The translations under genes were made by a program, and so were the position numbers. From Deltaproteobacteria bacterium (lineage in GTDB: Bacteria > Myxococcota_A > Polyangia > JAAYKL01), in assembly GCA_028713995.1 (NCBI GenBank), contig JAQTNF010000010.1, positions 1-64,000 on the forward strand: 64,000 nt of DNA. The letters are read 5' to 3'. Positions 30,332 to 38,558 of this stretch are shown piece by piece. Under the pieces are notes generated by a model. That model had not been told where the DNA came from. It did not search any database and saw only the letters and a list, made by a program, of their open reading frames with translations. How positions within the stretch are numbered: position 1 is the stretch's first letter; each line of letters opens with the position of its first letter.

Positions 30332-30339
30332 TATAAAGG
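30298..30339 (+). repeat. 42-bp direct repeat, copy 1 (3' end of rdgB)
   Basis: Perfectly identical to 30980-31021. It covers the last ten codons and stop of rdgB and eight bases beyond. After one mismatch four more bases match. The copies flank the DUF433/DUF5615 cassette, as attachment sites or a target duplication would. Confidence 0.97.
30329..30337 (+). promoter_or_regulatory. Extended -10 element in repeat copy 1
   Basis: TGATATAAA fits the extended -10 consensus TGnTATAAT with one mismatch. It overlaps the rdgB stop and lies about 45 bases before the GTG of the antitoxin gene. No good -35 is seen, which extended -10 promoters do not need. Confidence 0.5.
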
Positions 30340-30381
30340 GAGGGTGGGTCTAAAGGTGCAGGGCACGAACCGGAGGACGTC

Positions 30382-30618
30382 GTGACGAGAATCGAGCTTC
30401 TTCATCGGATCAGCCTGGATGACGCGGTGTGTGGCGGCAGGCCGTGCATCCGCGACACGCGAATTCCGATCGCCGTCGTACTGGACGGCATGGCCGAGGG
30501 CCTCACCGTGGACCAGATCATCGACCACTATCCCCAACTGGCCGTGGAGGATGTCCGGGCGGTGCTGGCATACGCTGGGACACTCGCACAGGAGAATACC
30601 TGGAAGCTCGCAGTATGA
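30382..30618 (+). CDS. DUF433 antitoxin (VapB45-like)
   Basis: A 78-residue DUF433 protein. The signature CGGRPCIRDTRIPIAVVLD followed by EGLTVDQIIDHYPQLAVEDVRAVLAY is complete. These proteins have an HTH-like fold and act as antitoxin of a PIN-like DUF5615 toxin. The start is a GTG at 30382 with GGAGG five bases upstream. The stop overlaps the toxin ATG (ATGA), the classical toxin-antitoxin coupling. It lies inside a segment bordered by 42-bp direct repeats. Confidence 0.9.
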   Translation: MTRIELLHRISLDDAVCGGRPCIRDTRIPIAVVLDGMAEGLTVDQIIDHYPQLAVEDVRAVLAYAGTLAQENTWKLAV

Positions 30619-30977
30619 AGCTCAAGCTCGACGAGAACCTCTCGCGCCATCTCAAGGAGGATCTCGTCTTCCTGGGACACGACGCGCTCACGGCGGCGGA
30701 AGAGGGACTGCTGTCCCGGCCGGACGACGTGATCGCGGCCGCGGCGAAAGCCGAGGGGCGGATGCTGCTGACCCTGGATCTCCACCTCGCGGACATCACG
30801 AGGTTCCGCCCCGGAAGCCATCCCGGGATCATCCTGTTCCGGCCGCCGAGCCTCGGACCTCTCACGGTCAACAGCTTCATTTCCGAATTCGTGCGCGGGC
30901 AGGACCTGGCGATTTACTCCGGGTGCCTCGCCGTCATCGAACCCGGGAGAGCGCGGGTCCGGCGCCCGGAGGAGTGA
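30615..30977 (+). CDS. DUF5615 PIN-like toxin (Mut7-C/VapC45-like)
   Basis: A 120-residue predicted ribonuclease toxin of the DUF5615 PIN-like family. It starts MKLKLDENLSRHLKEDL with the first acidic residues (Asp6, Glu7), and carries LTLDLHLADI and HPGIILFR further on, typical of this family. The ATG overlaps the DUF433 stop. The gene stops three bases before repeat copy 2, so the cassette is bounded tightly on this side. Co-transcription with the antitoxin is almost certain. Confidence 0.88.
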   Translation: MKLKLDENLSRHLKEDLVFLGHDALTAAEEGLLSRPDDVIAAAAKAEGRMLLTLDLHLADITRFRPGSHPGIILFRPPSLGPLTVNSFISEFVRGQDLAIYSGCLAVIEPGRARVRRPEE

Positions 30978-30980
30978 GGC

Positions 30981-31013
30981 ATGAAGCTCTGGCTCCTCGC
31001 GCACCGGGGATGA
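30981..31013 (+). pseudogene. Duplicated 3' fragment of rdgB (ten codons plus stop)
   Basis: Reads MKLWLLAHRG and stop, the same as the last ten codons of rdgB, preceded by GGAGGAG. It is a by-product of the repeat and is unlikely to have a function of its own. It shows that the duplicated material came from the rdgB end. Confidence 0.8.
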
Positions 31014-31019
31014 TATAAA
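31011..31019 (+). promoter_or_regulatory. Extended -10 element in repeat copy 2
   Basis: TGATATAAA, identical to the copy at 30329-30337, here about 40 bases before the ATG of the PilZ gene at 31060. It could give that gene its own promoter. Confidence 0.5.
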
Positions 31020-31059
31020 GGAAGGGAGCACACGGTCACCTAACGACAGGCGGGGCATC

Positions 31060-31407
31060 ATGTCGGACGCAGGGAACCGGGAGCAGTATCCGTACCATCG
31101 GCGCTTCGTGCGCCACAGGGTGCGGCTCAAGGTGCACGTCCATTCCGGCCAGCATTTCACCGCGTGGACCGCGAACGTCTCGGAAGACGGCCTCTCCTTC
31201 GAGATCCCGGCCTTCCTGCCCTCGGGCGACGAGGTCGACGTGTGGGTCTACGTCTCGCGCGCAAAGAAGGAGGAGCCGCCGGTCGAAACCACGTGTCGTA
31301 TCGTGTGGGCCGACCGGGGCAAGAAGGGCACGCGCCACGGGGCGCAGTTCACGTCCTTCGCCGCGGACGGCAAGGAGCGCCTCGCAGCGTGGCTCGTGCA
31401 CGCCTGA
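31060..31407 (+). CDS. PilZ-domain protein
   Basis: A 115-residue single-domain PilZ protein. The N-terminal RFVRHRVRLKV supplies the arginine motif and NVSEDGLSFEI the [D/N]xSxxG motif. RIVWADRGKK and HGAQFTSF complete the barrel. It should bind c-di-GMP, although the partner is unknown. It is the second PilZ protein of the window and lies downstream of an operon that encodes an HD-GYP phosphodiesterase. The toxin-antitoxin cassette separates it from rdgB. Confidence 0.9.
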   Translation: MSDAGNREQYPYHRRFVRHRVRLKVHVHSGQHFTAWTANVSEDGLSFEIPAFLPSGDEVDVWVYVSRAKKEEPPVETTCRIVWADRGKKGTRHGAQFTSFAADGKERLAAWLVHA

Positions 31408-31444
31408 GCCTCCTCCTCTCCGGATCGAGCGCACTTCCCCGAAA

Positions 31445-31453
31445 TGATGTAAG
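31445..31453 (+). promoter_or_regulatory. Possible extended -10 ahead of metH
   Basis: TGATGTAAG resembles TGnTATAAT with two mismatches and is about 45 bases before the metH GTG, just after the PilZ stop. No cobalamin or SAM riboswitch is visible in the 91-base gap. Confidence 0.3.
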
Positions 31454-31498
31454 AAAAGGCCGGGCCCAATCTTGGGGCGCCACACGCGAGGTGACGAC

Positions 31499-34400
31499 GT
31501 GACGATACGCGACGAGAAGCTGCTCATCCTGGACGGCGCCTGCGGCTCCAACATCCAGGCCATGGGCCTGCCCGCGTCGGTCTGGGACGGCCGCGAGGGC
31601 TGCAACGAGATCCTGAACCTCACGGCGCCCGAGGCCGTGGTGCGCCTGCACGAGTCGTTCCTCGATGCCGGCGCCATGGTGCTCGAGACCAACACCTTCG
31701 GCGCCACGTCCATCGTGCTCGCCGAGTACGGGCTCGAGGGCGAGGTCGATCGCATCAACCGCGCGGCCGTGGCACACGCGCGCAAGGCCATCGCGGGCAA
31801 ACCCCGGCGTTACGTGGCCGGTTCCGTGGGGCCCACCACCAAGCTGCCCACGCTCGGGCACATAGGCTTTGCGCAGATGCGCGACGCGTACCGAGCCCAG
31901 GTGCGCGCGCTCGTGGAGTCCGGCGTGGACCTGCTCCTGGTCGAGACCTGCCAGGACCTGCTCCAACTCAAGATCGCGCTCGTGGCGTGTTTCGAGATCC
32001 TGTCCGAGACCCACGCCGACGCGCCCGTGTCCGTATCCGTGACCATGGAACCTTCTGGCGCCATGCTGCTCGGCTCGGCCATGGGCGCCGTGGCCGCGGT
32101 CGTGAAGCCCTTCCCGGTCTTCTCCCTGGGCCTGAACTGCGCCACGGGCCCGGATCGCATGCGCTCCCACGTGGTCGCCCTGTCGCGCCTCTGGCCCGGC
32201 CGCATCTCGTGCGTGCCCAACGCGGGCATCCCCGAGGTGGAGGACGGCCGCACGCGCTACCCGCTCACGCCCGCTCTTTTCGCGGCGCCGCTTCGGGAGT
32301 TCGTGGCCGAGCACGGAGTCAGCCTGGTCGGTGGCTGTTGCGGAACCACGCCCGCGCACATCGCGGCCCTTGCGCGCGCCCTTGAGGGCGTGGTCCCGGC
32401 CGAGCGCGCGCCCGAGTGGAAGCCGTGCCTCGCCAGCCTGTATCAGGCCGTGGACACGGCGCAGGAGATCCCTCCCCTGCTCGTGGGCGAGCGCCTCAAC
32501 GCCAACGGCTCCAAGAAATTCAAGGAGAAGCTGCTCGCCGACGACTACGACGGCGCGATCGCCATCGCCCGCGACCAGGAGTCCAAGGGCGCGCACCTGC
32601 TCGACCTGTGCTGCGCCTACGCCGGCCGCGATGAGAAGGCCGACATGACGGCCATGGTGACGCGGCTCGTGACCGCGGCCAGGGCGCCGCTCGTCATCGA
32701 CTCCACCAATCCGCTCGCCATCGAGGCCGCGCTCGAGCGCTACCCGGGCCGCTGCCTCGTGAACTCCGTCAACCTGGAGGACGGCGGCCGAACGCTCGAC
32801 CGCGTGGCCGCGCTCGCCCGCAAGTTCGGAGCGGCGCTCGTGGCGCTCACCATCGGCCCGCGCGGGATGGCCATGACCGCGGACGACAAGCTCGCCGTGG
32901 CGCGCGACATCTTCGAGCGCGCGACCCGCAAGCACGGGCTCGCTCCCGAGGATCTCTTTTTCGACGCGCTCACCTTCACGCTCGGCTCGGGCGACGCCAC
33001 CATGCGCCGGGCCGCGGTCGAGACGCTCGCGGCCATCCCGCGCATCAAGGCCGCGTTCCCGGGCGCGCGCACCATCCTGGGCGTGAGCAACGTGTCGTTC
33101 GGGCTGCCGTCCGCGGCGCGGCCCGTGCTCAATTCCGTGTTCCTGCACGAGGCCATCTCGGCCGGTCTCGACGCGGCCATCGTGGACGCGGGCAAGATCC
33201 TGCCGCTCGCGCGGATCGCGCCTGCGGACCGCGACATCTGCCTCGACCTCGTCCACGATCGCGAGCGCGAGCCCGGAACGACCCCGCTCGCCGCGTTCCT
33301 CGCGCACTTCGCGGCGCGCAAGCCCAAGGCCGACGATAAAGGCGCGGCAGGCGAAACCGGTCCGGCGGAAAAGGCCCTGGAGGAGCGCATCCTGTCCGGA
33401 GATCGCGAGGACCTCGACGACCTGCTCCACGTGCTGCTCGAACGGCGCCGTCCCCTTTCGATCGTGAACGAGATCCTGGTTCCGGCCATGCGCAGGGTGG
33501 GCGACCTGTTCGGACGCGGCGAGATGCTGCTGCCGTTCGTGCTCGAGTCCGCCGAGGTCATGCGCCGCGCCGTGGCGATCCTGGAGCCGCACATGGACAA
33601 GGGCGAGATGGAGGCCGGCACGCGGATCCTGCTCGCCACGGTGCAGGGCGACGTGCACGACATCGGCAAGAACCTGGCCGACATCATCCTCTCCAACAAC
33701 GGCTACAAGGTCTTCAACATCGGCACCAACGTGCCGACCGAGACCATCATCGAGAAGGCCAAGGAGCTTCGCGTCGACGCCATCGGGCTGTCGGGCCTGC
33801 TCGTCAAGAGCGCCCTGCACATGAAGGAGAGCCTGCCCGCGTTTCGCGCGGCGGGTCTCGGCGTGCCCGTGCTGCTGGGTGGCGCAGCGCTCACGCGCAG
33901 GTTCGTGGCCGAGGGCTGCGTGCCGGCGTACGGCGGCAAGGTCGTGTACTGCCCGGATGCGTTCGCGGGCTTGATGGCCGTGCAGGAGCTGGAGAGCGGC
34001 GCGCTCGAGTCGACACGGGCGGCGCCGACGGGCGGCGGGATCGTTCCCGACGGCAGGGATGCGGGGATCGATCACTCGATCGCACCGCCGTCCCCGCCGT
34101 TCCTGGGCGCGAGGCGCGTGACCGGCATCGACATCGCCTACGTGCTGCCGCACCTCAAAGAACAGGCCCTCTTTCGCACGCGCTGGGGCTTCAAGCGCGC
34201 AGGTCTGGACCCGGCCGAGCACGAGGCGCTCATCGAGAAGACGGCCCGGCCCGCGCTCGCGGCGTTCGTGGAGCGCTGCAAGGCCGGCGGGCTCGTGGAC
34301 CTGCAAGTGGCGTACGGCTGGTTCCGGTGCCGCTCGGACGGCGACAAGGTCGTGATCGAGACAGCAAGCGGCGATCGTGAGATCCCGTTTCCGCGCCAGG

Positions 34401-34822
34401 AGTTCGCGCCCGGCCGTTGCATCGCGGACTTCTTCAGGTCAAAGGCCGAGGGCGGCGACGTGGCGGGATTCCTGCTCGCGACCGTCGGTCCGCGCCTGCT
34501 CGAAGAAGCGAAGCGCCTGTTCGAGGCCGGGAGCTTCAAGGACTACATGATGCTGCACGGGTTCGGCGCGGAGCTGGCCGAGGCGCTCACCGAATACTGG
34601 CACGGCGTGATGCGCGAGGAGATCGGCGTCGGCGAGCGCGGCGCGCGCTACGGCTTCGGCTATCCCGCGTGCCCGGACATGGCCGGCAACGCGGTCGTCG
34701 CCGAGCTCGTCGGCGCGTCCGAGATCGGCGTGACGCTCACTTCGAGCTTCCAGCTCGTGCCCGAGCTCTCCACCTCTGCCATCGTGGCCCTTCACCCGGA
34801 CGCGAAGTACTTCGCGGTGTAG
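31499..34822 (+). CDS. metH: Cobalamin-dependent methionine synthase
   Basis: Transfers a methyl group from 5-methyl-tetrahydrofolate via cobalamin to homocysteine. All modules are present in 1107 residues (canonical about 1227): homocysteine domain 1-300 with zinc Cys in LGLNCATGP near 213 and VGGCCGTT near 280; pterin domain about 320-600 (VGERLNANGSKKF, LVIDSTNP); cap and B12 domain with the cobalt-ligating histidine in GDVHDIGKN near 718; and the SAM activation domain from about 874 to the end, with EIGVGERGARYGFGYPACPD. The start is a GTG at 31499 with GAGGTGA five bases upstream; the ORF can be read further from a TTG without support. It stands alone. Confidence 0.97.
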   Translation: MTIRDEKLLILDGACGSNIQAMGLPASVWDGREGCNEILNLTAPEAVVRLHESFLDAGAMVLETNTFGATSIVLAEYGLEGEVDRINRAAVAHARKAIAGKPRRYVAGSVGPTTKLPTLGHIGFAQMRDAYRAQVRALVESGVDLLLVETCQDLLQLKIALVACFEILSETHADAPVSVSVTMEPSGAMLLGSAMGAVAAVVKPFPVFSLGLNCATGPDRMRSHVVALSRLWPGRISCVPNAGIPEVEDGRTRYPLTPALFAAPLREFVAEHGVSLVGGCCGTTPAHIAALARALEGVVPAERAPEWKPCLASLYQAVDTAQEIPPLLVGERLNANGSKKFKEKLLADDYDGAIAIARDQESKGAHLLDLCCAYAGRDEKADMTAMVTRLVTAARAPLVIDSTNPLAIEAALERYPGRCLVNSVNLEDGGRTLDRVAALARKFGAALVALTIGPRGMAMTADDKLAVARDIFERATRKHGLAPEDLFFDALTFTLGSGDATMRRAAVETLAAIPRIKAAFPGARTILGVSNVSFGLPSAARPVLNSVFLHEAISAGLDAAIVDAGKILPLARIAPADRDICLDLVHDREREPGTTPLAAFLAHFAARKPKADDKGAAGETGPAEKALEERILSGDREDLDDLLHVLLERRRPLSIVNEILVPAMRRVGDLFGRGEMLLPFVLESAEVMRRAVAILEPHMDKGEMEAGTRILLATVQGDVHDIGKNLADIILSNNGYKVFNIGTNVPTETIIEKAKELRVDAIGLSGLLVKSALHMKESLPAFRAAGLGVPVLLGGAALTRRFVAEGCVPAYGGKVVYCPDAFAGLMAVQELESGALESTRAAPTGGGIVPDGRDAGIDHSIAPPSPPFLGARRVTGIDIAYVLPHLKEQALFRTRWGFKRAGLDPAEHEALIEKTARPALAAFVERCKAGGLVDLQVAYGWFRCRSDGDKVVIETASGDREIPFPRQEFAPGRCIADFFRSKAEGGDVAGFLLATVGPRLLEEAKRLFEAGSFKDYMMLHGFGAELAEALTEYWHGVMREEIGVGERGARYGFGYPACPDMAGNAVVAELVGASEIGVTLTSSFQLVPELSTSAIVALHPDAKYFAV

Positions 34823-34835
34823 CGATTGCGGGGCC

Positions 34836-34853
34836 TGTCCACGACCGTGGACA
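34836..34853. promoter_or_regulatory. Palindrome just after metH
   Basis: TGTCCACG-AC-CGTGGACA, two perfect 8-bp arms with two bases between, 13 bases after the metH stop. No T-run follows, so it is either a transcript-end hairpin or a protein-binding dyad. Confidence 0.4.
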
Positions 34854-35022
34854 CCGAGCCATATAGCCCGAAGCCGAATCCCAACGAAAATCGATTGTTG
34901 CCGCGCCGCGGCGTGCTTGATCTCGCGAAAAAGCCCATGGGCGTAAAACGCGTTTGGGAGACTCCCTTCTTTCTCCCCGGCACCATCATGCCAGAACAGC
35001 CTGTGCGACATCACGGAGCCGC

Positions 35023-35028
35023 TATAAA
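35023..35028 (+). promoter_or_regulatory. Possible -10 box for the glycogen synthase gene
   Basis: TATAAA with a poor -35 candidate CTGTGC 16 bases upstream. It would give a leader of about 135 bases with two potential hairpins before the ATG at 35170. Confidence 0.3.
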
Positions 35029-35041
35029 CGAACTCTGACGG

Positions 35042-35066
35042 GTCGGACCTGTCAGATCGGTCCGAC
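35042..35066. repeat. TCGGACC-type inverted repeat
   Basis: GTCGGACC (35042-35049) and GGTCCGAC (35059-35066) form a perfect 8-bp stem around a nine-base loop. The same GTCCGA units recur in tandem at 63722-63757, so this looks like a member of a dispersed simple-repeat family. Confidence 0.5.
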
Positions 35067-35134
35067 GCGTCGATTCTCCCAGCGTCGCCTTCTGGATCAA
35101 CAACCGACAGGTCTGGTATGACGATGTCCTGGAA

Positions 35135-35152
35135 GCCGCGCGAGCCCGCGGC
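35135..35152 (+). promoter_or_regulatory. GC hairpin upstream of the glycogen synthase ribosome binding site
   Basis: GCCGCG-CGAGCC-CGCGGC forms a six-pair stem and six-base loop, ending just before AAAAAGGA and the ATG at 35170. It may be leader structure; a role is not shown. Confidence 0.3.
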
Positions 35153-35169
35153 CTCAAAAAGGACACCCC

Positions 35170-37017
35170 ATGGCATCCCCTTCCGAAGCGCCCCCGTCGA
35201 ATCGCCTCCTCGTGGAAGTCAGCTTCGAGGTGTGCTGGCAGCTCGGCGGGATCTACACGGTGCTGCGCAGCAAGGCGCCCATGGCGGTCAAGCGCCACGG
35301 GCAGAGCTACTGCCTCGTGGGCCCGTACAACGAGGCCACCGCCGACGACGAGTTCGAGCCACTTGAACCCACGGGCCTCTATGGACGGGCGGCGCAGATC
35401 CTGAACGAGCGCGGCATCGGCGCCCGTTACGGCCGCTGGATGATCTCGGGCAAGCCGCAGGTCGTGCTGCTCGACTACCGGCGTCACTTCGACCGCCTCA
35501 ACGACGACAAGTACTTCCTGTGGAAGGATCACTTCATCGAGACCTATTCGGGCGATTCGGACGTGGACGAGGTGGTGGTCTTCGGCTACCTGGTCGTGGA
35601 ATTCTTCGAGGCCCTGCTCGCCGCCCTGCGCGAGACCGGGGACGAGGGCGCGATCCCGAAGGTCGTGGCCCATTTCCACGAGTGGATGTCGGCCGTGCCC
35701 ATCCCGGAGCTTCGTCGCCGGAAGACCGAGGTGGCCACGGTGTTCACCACGCACGCCACCATCCTCGGCCGCTACCTCGCCGCCGACGACCGCCACTTCT
35801 ACCAGCGTCTGCCAGGTATCGACGCCGACGGCGCGGCCCGCAGCCGGGGCGTGCACCCGCGTTACGCCATCGAGCGCGCGGCGGCGTGGAGCGCCACGGT
35901 CTTCACCACGGTGAGCGGCATCACGGGCTTCGAGGCCGAGCACTTCCTCGGCCGCAAGCCGGACGCGCTCCTGCCCAACGGCCTCAACGTCCAGCGCTTC
36001 ACGGCCCTGCACGAGTTCCAGAACCTGCACGCGAGGAGCAAGAAGCAGATCCACGAGTTCGTCATGGGCCACTTCTTCCCGAGCTACTCGTTCGACCTCG
36101 ACCGCACGCTCTACGTCGTGACCTCGGGCCGCTACGAATACGGCAACAAGGGCCTCGACCTGTTCATCGAGTCGCTGGCGCGCCTCAACTGGCGGCTCAA
36201 GGTGGCCCGCTCCGACGTGACCGTGGTGGCCTTCATCGTCACGCGCGCGCCCAACAAGGGCATGAACGTGGACGTGCTGCGCAGCCAGGTCCTCTTCCGC
36301 GAGCTCCAGGGCACGGCCTCGGACATCGCCCGCGACATGAGCGAGCGCCTGCTCGCCAGCGTGGCCGAGGGGCGCATGCCGGGCATCGACGACCTCATCG
36401 ACGAGAACGCACAGGTGCGGCTCAAGCGCATGACCCACGCCTGGCGCAAGAAGCGCTGGCCGTCGATCGTGACCCACGACATGGCGCACGACGGGCAGGA
36501 CGCGGTGCTCGGCCAGCTGCGCTTCTGCAACCTGCTCAACAACCCGGAGGATCCGGTCAAGGTCATCTTCCACCCCGAGTTCCTCTCGCGCACGAGCCCG
36601 CTCATCGGGCTCGACTACGACGAGTTCGTGCGCGGCTGCCATCTGGGCGTGTTCCCGAGCTACTACGAGCCGTGGGGCTACACGCCCATGGAGTGCGCGG
36701 CGCTCGGCGTGCCGGCGGTCACGAGCGATCTCGCCGGGTTCGGCTGCTACGTCATGGACAAGATCCCGGACCACGACAAAAAAGGGATGTACGTGCTCGG
36801 CCGCAGGTACAAGACTTTCGACGAGAGCGCCGAGGAGCTGACGTCGATCATGCAGACCGCGCTCACCATGGATCGCCGCGAGCGCATCGACCTGCGCAAC
36901 CGGGTCGAGGCCTTGAGCGTGCAGTTCGACTGGAAGGAGCTCATCCGCTATTACTGGGAGGCCCACGCGCTGGCCGTGGAGCGCTTCGCCGAGCAGGCCC
37001 CCACGCCCGGAGCATGA
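35170..37017 (+). CDS. Eukaryote-type glycogen synthase (GT3 family)
   Basis: A 615-residue glycosyltransferase that resembles animal and fungal glycogen synthases (GYS, CAZy GT3) and not the usual bacterial GlgA (GT5). Diagnostic stretches are the N-terminal FEVCWQLGGIYTVLRSKA, VAHFHEWMSAVPIPELRRR, FTTHATILGRYLAADD, LPNGLNVQRFTALHEFQNLH, VTSGRYEYGNKGLD and the catalytic HLGVFPSYYEPWGYTPMECA. It should extend alpha-1,4-glucan from UDP-glucose. The arginine cluster that binds glucose-6-phosphate in eukaryotes is only partly kept (RRERIDLRNRVE), so allostery may differ. The start has AAGGA upstream. No glgB, glgP or glgC is adjacent. Confidence 0.93.
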   Translation: MASPSEAPPSNRLLVEVSFEVCWQLGGIYTVLRSKAPMAVKRHGQSYCLVGPYNEATADDEFEPLEPTGLYGRAAQILNERGIGARYGRWMISGKPQVVLLDYRRHFDRLNDDKYFLWKDHFIETYSGDSDVDEVVVFGYLVVEFFEALLAALRETGDEGAIPKVVAHFHEWMSAVPIPELRRRKTEVATVFTTHATILGRYLAADDRHFYQRLPGIDADGAARSRGVHPRYAIERAAAWSATVFTTVSGITGFEAEHFLGRKPDALLPNGLNVQRFTALHEFQNLHARSKKQIHEFVMGHFFPSYSFDLDRTLYVVTSGRYEYGNKGLDLFIESLARLNWRLKVARSDVTVVAFIVTRAPNKGMNVDVLRSQVLFRELQGTASDIARDMSERLLASVAEGRMPGIDDLIDENAQVRLKRMTHAWRKKRWPSIVTHDMAHDGQDAVLGQLRFCNLLNNPEDPVKVIFHPEFLSRTSPLIGLDYDEFVRGCHLGVFPSYYEPWGYTPMECAALGVPAVTSDLAGFGCYVMDKIPDHDKKGMYVLGRRYKTFDESAEELTSIMQTALTMDRRERIDLRNRVEALSVQFDWKELIRYYWEAHALAVERFAEQAPTPGA

Positions 37018-37094
37018 GCGCCGGATCGTTGCGCCGGGCCTCTGATATCTGCTAGATCTTTCAGCGACTTAACGCCCACCCCAAGGAGGGTTCC

Positions 37095-38558
37095 ATGTCT
37101 TTCCCGGTGGCCGAGCGGGACCGATTGCTCACCGAGACGAAGCGGGATTTCTTCGACCGCGTGGCCGAGCAGCACACGCGGCCCGGACCGTTCAAGCGCT
37201 ACTACAACGAGCGGCTGTACCGCCTGCTCGGCTTCAACATTCCCAAAGGCGCCTGCGTGCTCGAGCTCGGCTGCGGCGTGGGCGACCTGCTCGCGTCGCT
37301 CGATCCGTCGCGCGGGCTGGGCGTCGATTTCAGCGAACAGATGGTGAAGCTCGCGCGCGAGCGGCATCCCGGTCTTGAGTTCCGCGTGGGCGACGCCACC
37401 GGGCTCGACCTCGACGAGACGTTCGACTTCGTGGTGCTCTCGAACCTGGTGGGTGAGCTCGTGGACGTGGAGCGCACGCTCGCGAACCTGCACCGCTTCT
37501 GCCACGAACGCACGCGCATCGTCATCACGCATTACAACTACCTGTGGCAGCCGCTTGTGCGCGTGGCCGAGGCGCTCGGCATCAAGCCCCGGCAGCGCGA
37601 ACAGAACTGGCTCGAGCTCGATGACCTCACGAACATGCTCGCCCTCGCGGACATCGAGCCCGTGAAGCGCGGGCGGAGCATGCTCGCGCCGCTCAAGATC
37701 CCGCTCCTGTCGGACATCCTCAACGACTACTTGGGGCCGCTTCCGATCCTCGAACGCCTGTGCGTCAACGAGCTGGTCGTGGGCAGGCCGGCGACGAGGG
37801 CGCCGCTCCCGGACTGCAAGGTCTCGGTGGTGGTGGCGTGCAAGAACGAGCGCGGCAACATCGAGGAGATCTTCCGCACGGTCCCGCGCATGGGGCTCGG
37901 CACCGAGCTCATCTTCGTGGACGGCCACTCCGACGACGGCACGGTGGAGGAGATCGAGCGCTGCATCCGGGACGTGAAGGCACTCGCCCCCGCCCTCGAC
38001 GAGGTGCGCGTCATCACGCAGCAGGGCAAGGGCAAGGGCGACGCGGTGCGCGCCGGCTTCGAGCTCGCAAAGGGCGACGTGCTCATGATCCTCGACGCGG
38101 ACATCACGGTGCGCTCCGAGGAGCTGCCCAAGTTCTACGCCGCGCTCGTCGAGGGCAAGGGCGAGCTCATCAACGGCTCGCGCCTGGTCTACCCCATGGA
38201 GGACCAAGCCATGCGCTTCCTCAACATGCTCGGCAACCACTTCTTCGGGTTCGCCTTCTCGTGGCTGCTCGACCAGCAGCTGACCGACACCCTGTGCGGC
38301 ACCAAGGTGCTCTTCAGGAAGGACTACGCGGCCATCAAGCGCGGCCGCGCGTTCTTCGGCGACTTCGACCCGTTCGGCGACTTCGACCTGCTCTTCGGCG
38401 CGGCGAAGCTCAACCTCAAGATCCGCGAGGTCCCGATCCGCTACCGCAACCGCGAGTACGGCGACATCAAGATCGACCGGTTCCGCCACGGGCTCCTGCT
38501 GCTCAAGATGTCGGCTCTCGCGTTCAAGCGCTTCAAGCTCCACCGGGGGGTCGCTTGA
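37095..38558 (+). CDS. Fusion of SAM methyltransferase and GT2 glycosyltransferase
   Basis: A 487-residue two-domain protein. Residues about 1-225 are a class I SAM-dependent methyltransferase (VLELGCGVGDLLASLD near 55-70, then GVDFSEQMV). Residues about 238-480 are a family-2 glycosyltransferase of the polyprenyl-phosphate sugar type (VSVVVACKNERGNIEEIF, VDGHSDDGT, LDADITV with the DxD-like residues, GTKVLFRKD). No clear C-terminal membrane helices. The start has AAGGAGGG upstream. Two SMR-like genes overlap downstream, so it may load a methylated sugar or glycosyl phosphate onto a polyprenyl carrier that these proteins flip. Confidence 0.9.
   Translation: MSFPVAERDRLLTETKRDFFDRVAEQHTRPGPFKRYYNERLYRLLGFNIPKGACVLELGCGVGDLLASLDPSRGLGVDFSEQMVKLARERHPGLEFRVGDATGLDLDETFDFVVLSNLVGELVDVERTLANLHRFCHERTRIVITHYNYLWQPLVRVAEALGIKPRQREQNWLELDDLTNMLALADIEPVKRGRSMLAPLKIPLLSDILNDYLGPLPILERLCVNELVVGRPATRAPLPDCKVSVVVACKNERGNIEEIFRTVPRMGLGTELIFVDGHSDDGTVEEIERCIRDVKALAPALDEVRVITQQGKGKGDAVRAGFELAKGDVLMILDADITVRSEELPKFYAALVEGKGELINGSRLVYPMEDQAMRFLNMLGNHFFGFAFSWLLDQQLTDTLCGTKVLFRKDYAAIKRGRAFFGDFDPFGDFDLLFGAAKLNLKIREVPIRYRNREYGDIKIDRFRHGLLLLKMSALAFKRFKLHRGVA

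Larger units (their letters stand above)
30980..31021 (+). repeat. 42-bp direct repeat, copy 2
   Basis: Exact copy of 30298-30339, here just after the DUF5615 toxin gene and ahead of the PilZ gene. It contains a duplicate of the final codons of rdgB and a second extended -10 element. Confidence 0.97.
34823..35169. other. Non-coding gap between metH and the glycogen synthase gene
   Basis: A 347-base stretch with no convincing gene. It contains, in order, an 18-bp palindrome, a TATAAA box, an inverted repeat made of TCGGACC units and a GC hairpin near the downstream ribosome binding site. Short ORFs here have unnatural composition. Confidence 0.6.

Noticed and set aside
31408-31498. Cobalamin or SAM riboswitch ahead of metH
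   Set aside because: The gap is only 91 bases and lacks a B12 box or the SAM aptamer core.
31349-34306. 985-codon ORF on the - strand opposite metH
   Set aside because: Shadow frame of metH; composition dominated by Arg, Ala, Gly and His.
34826-35038. 70-codon ORF in the metH-glycogen synthase gap
   Set aside because: It starts in the palindrome, has no ribosome binding site and unnatural composition.
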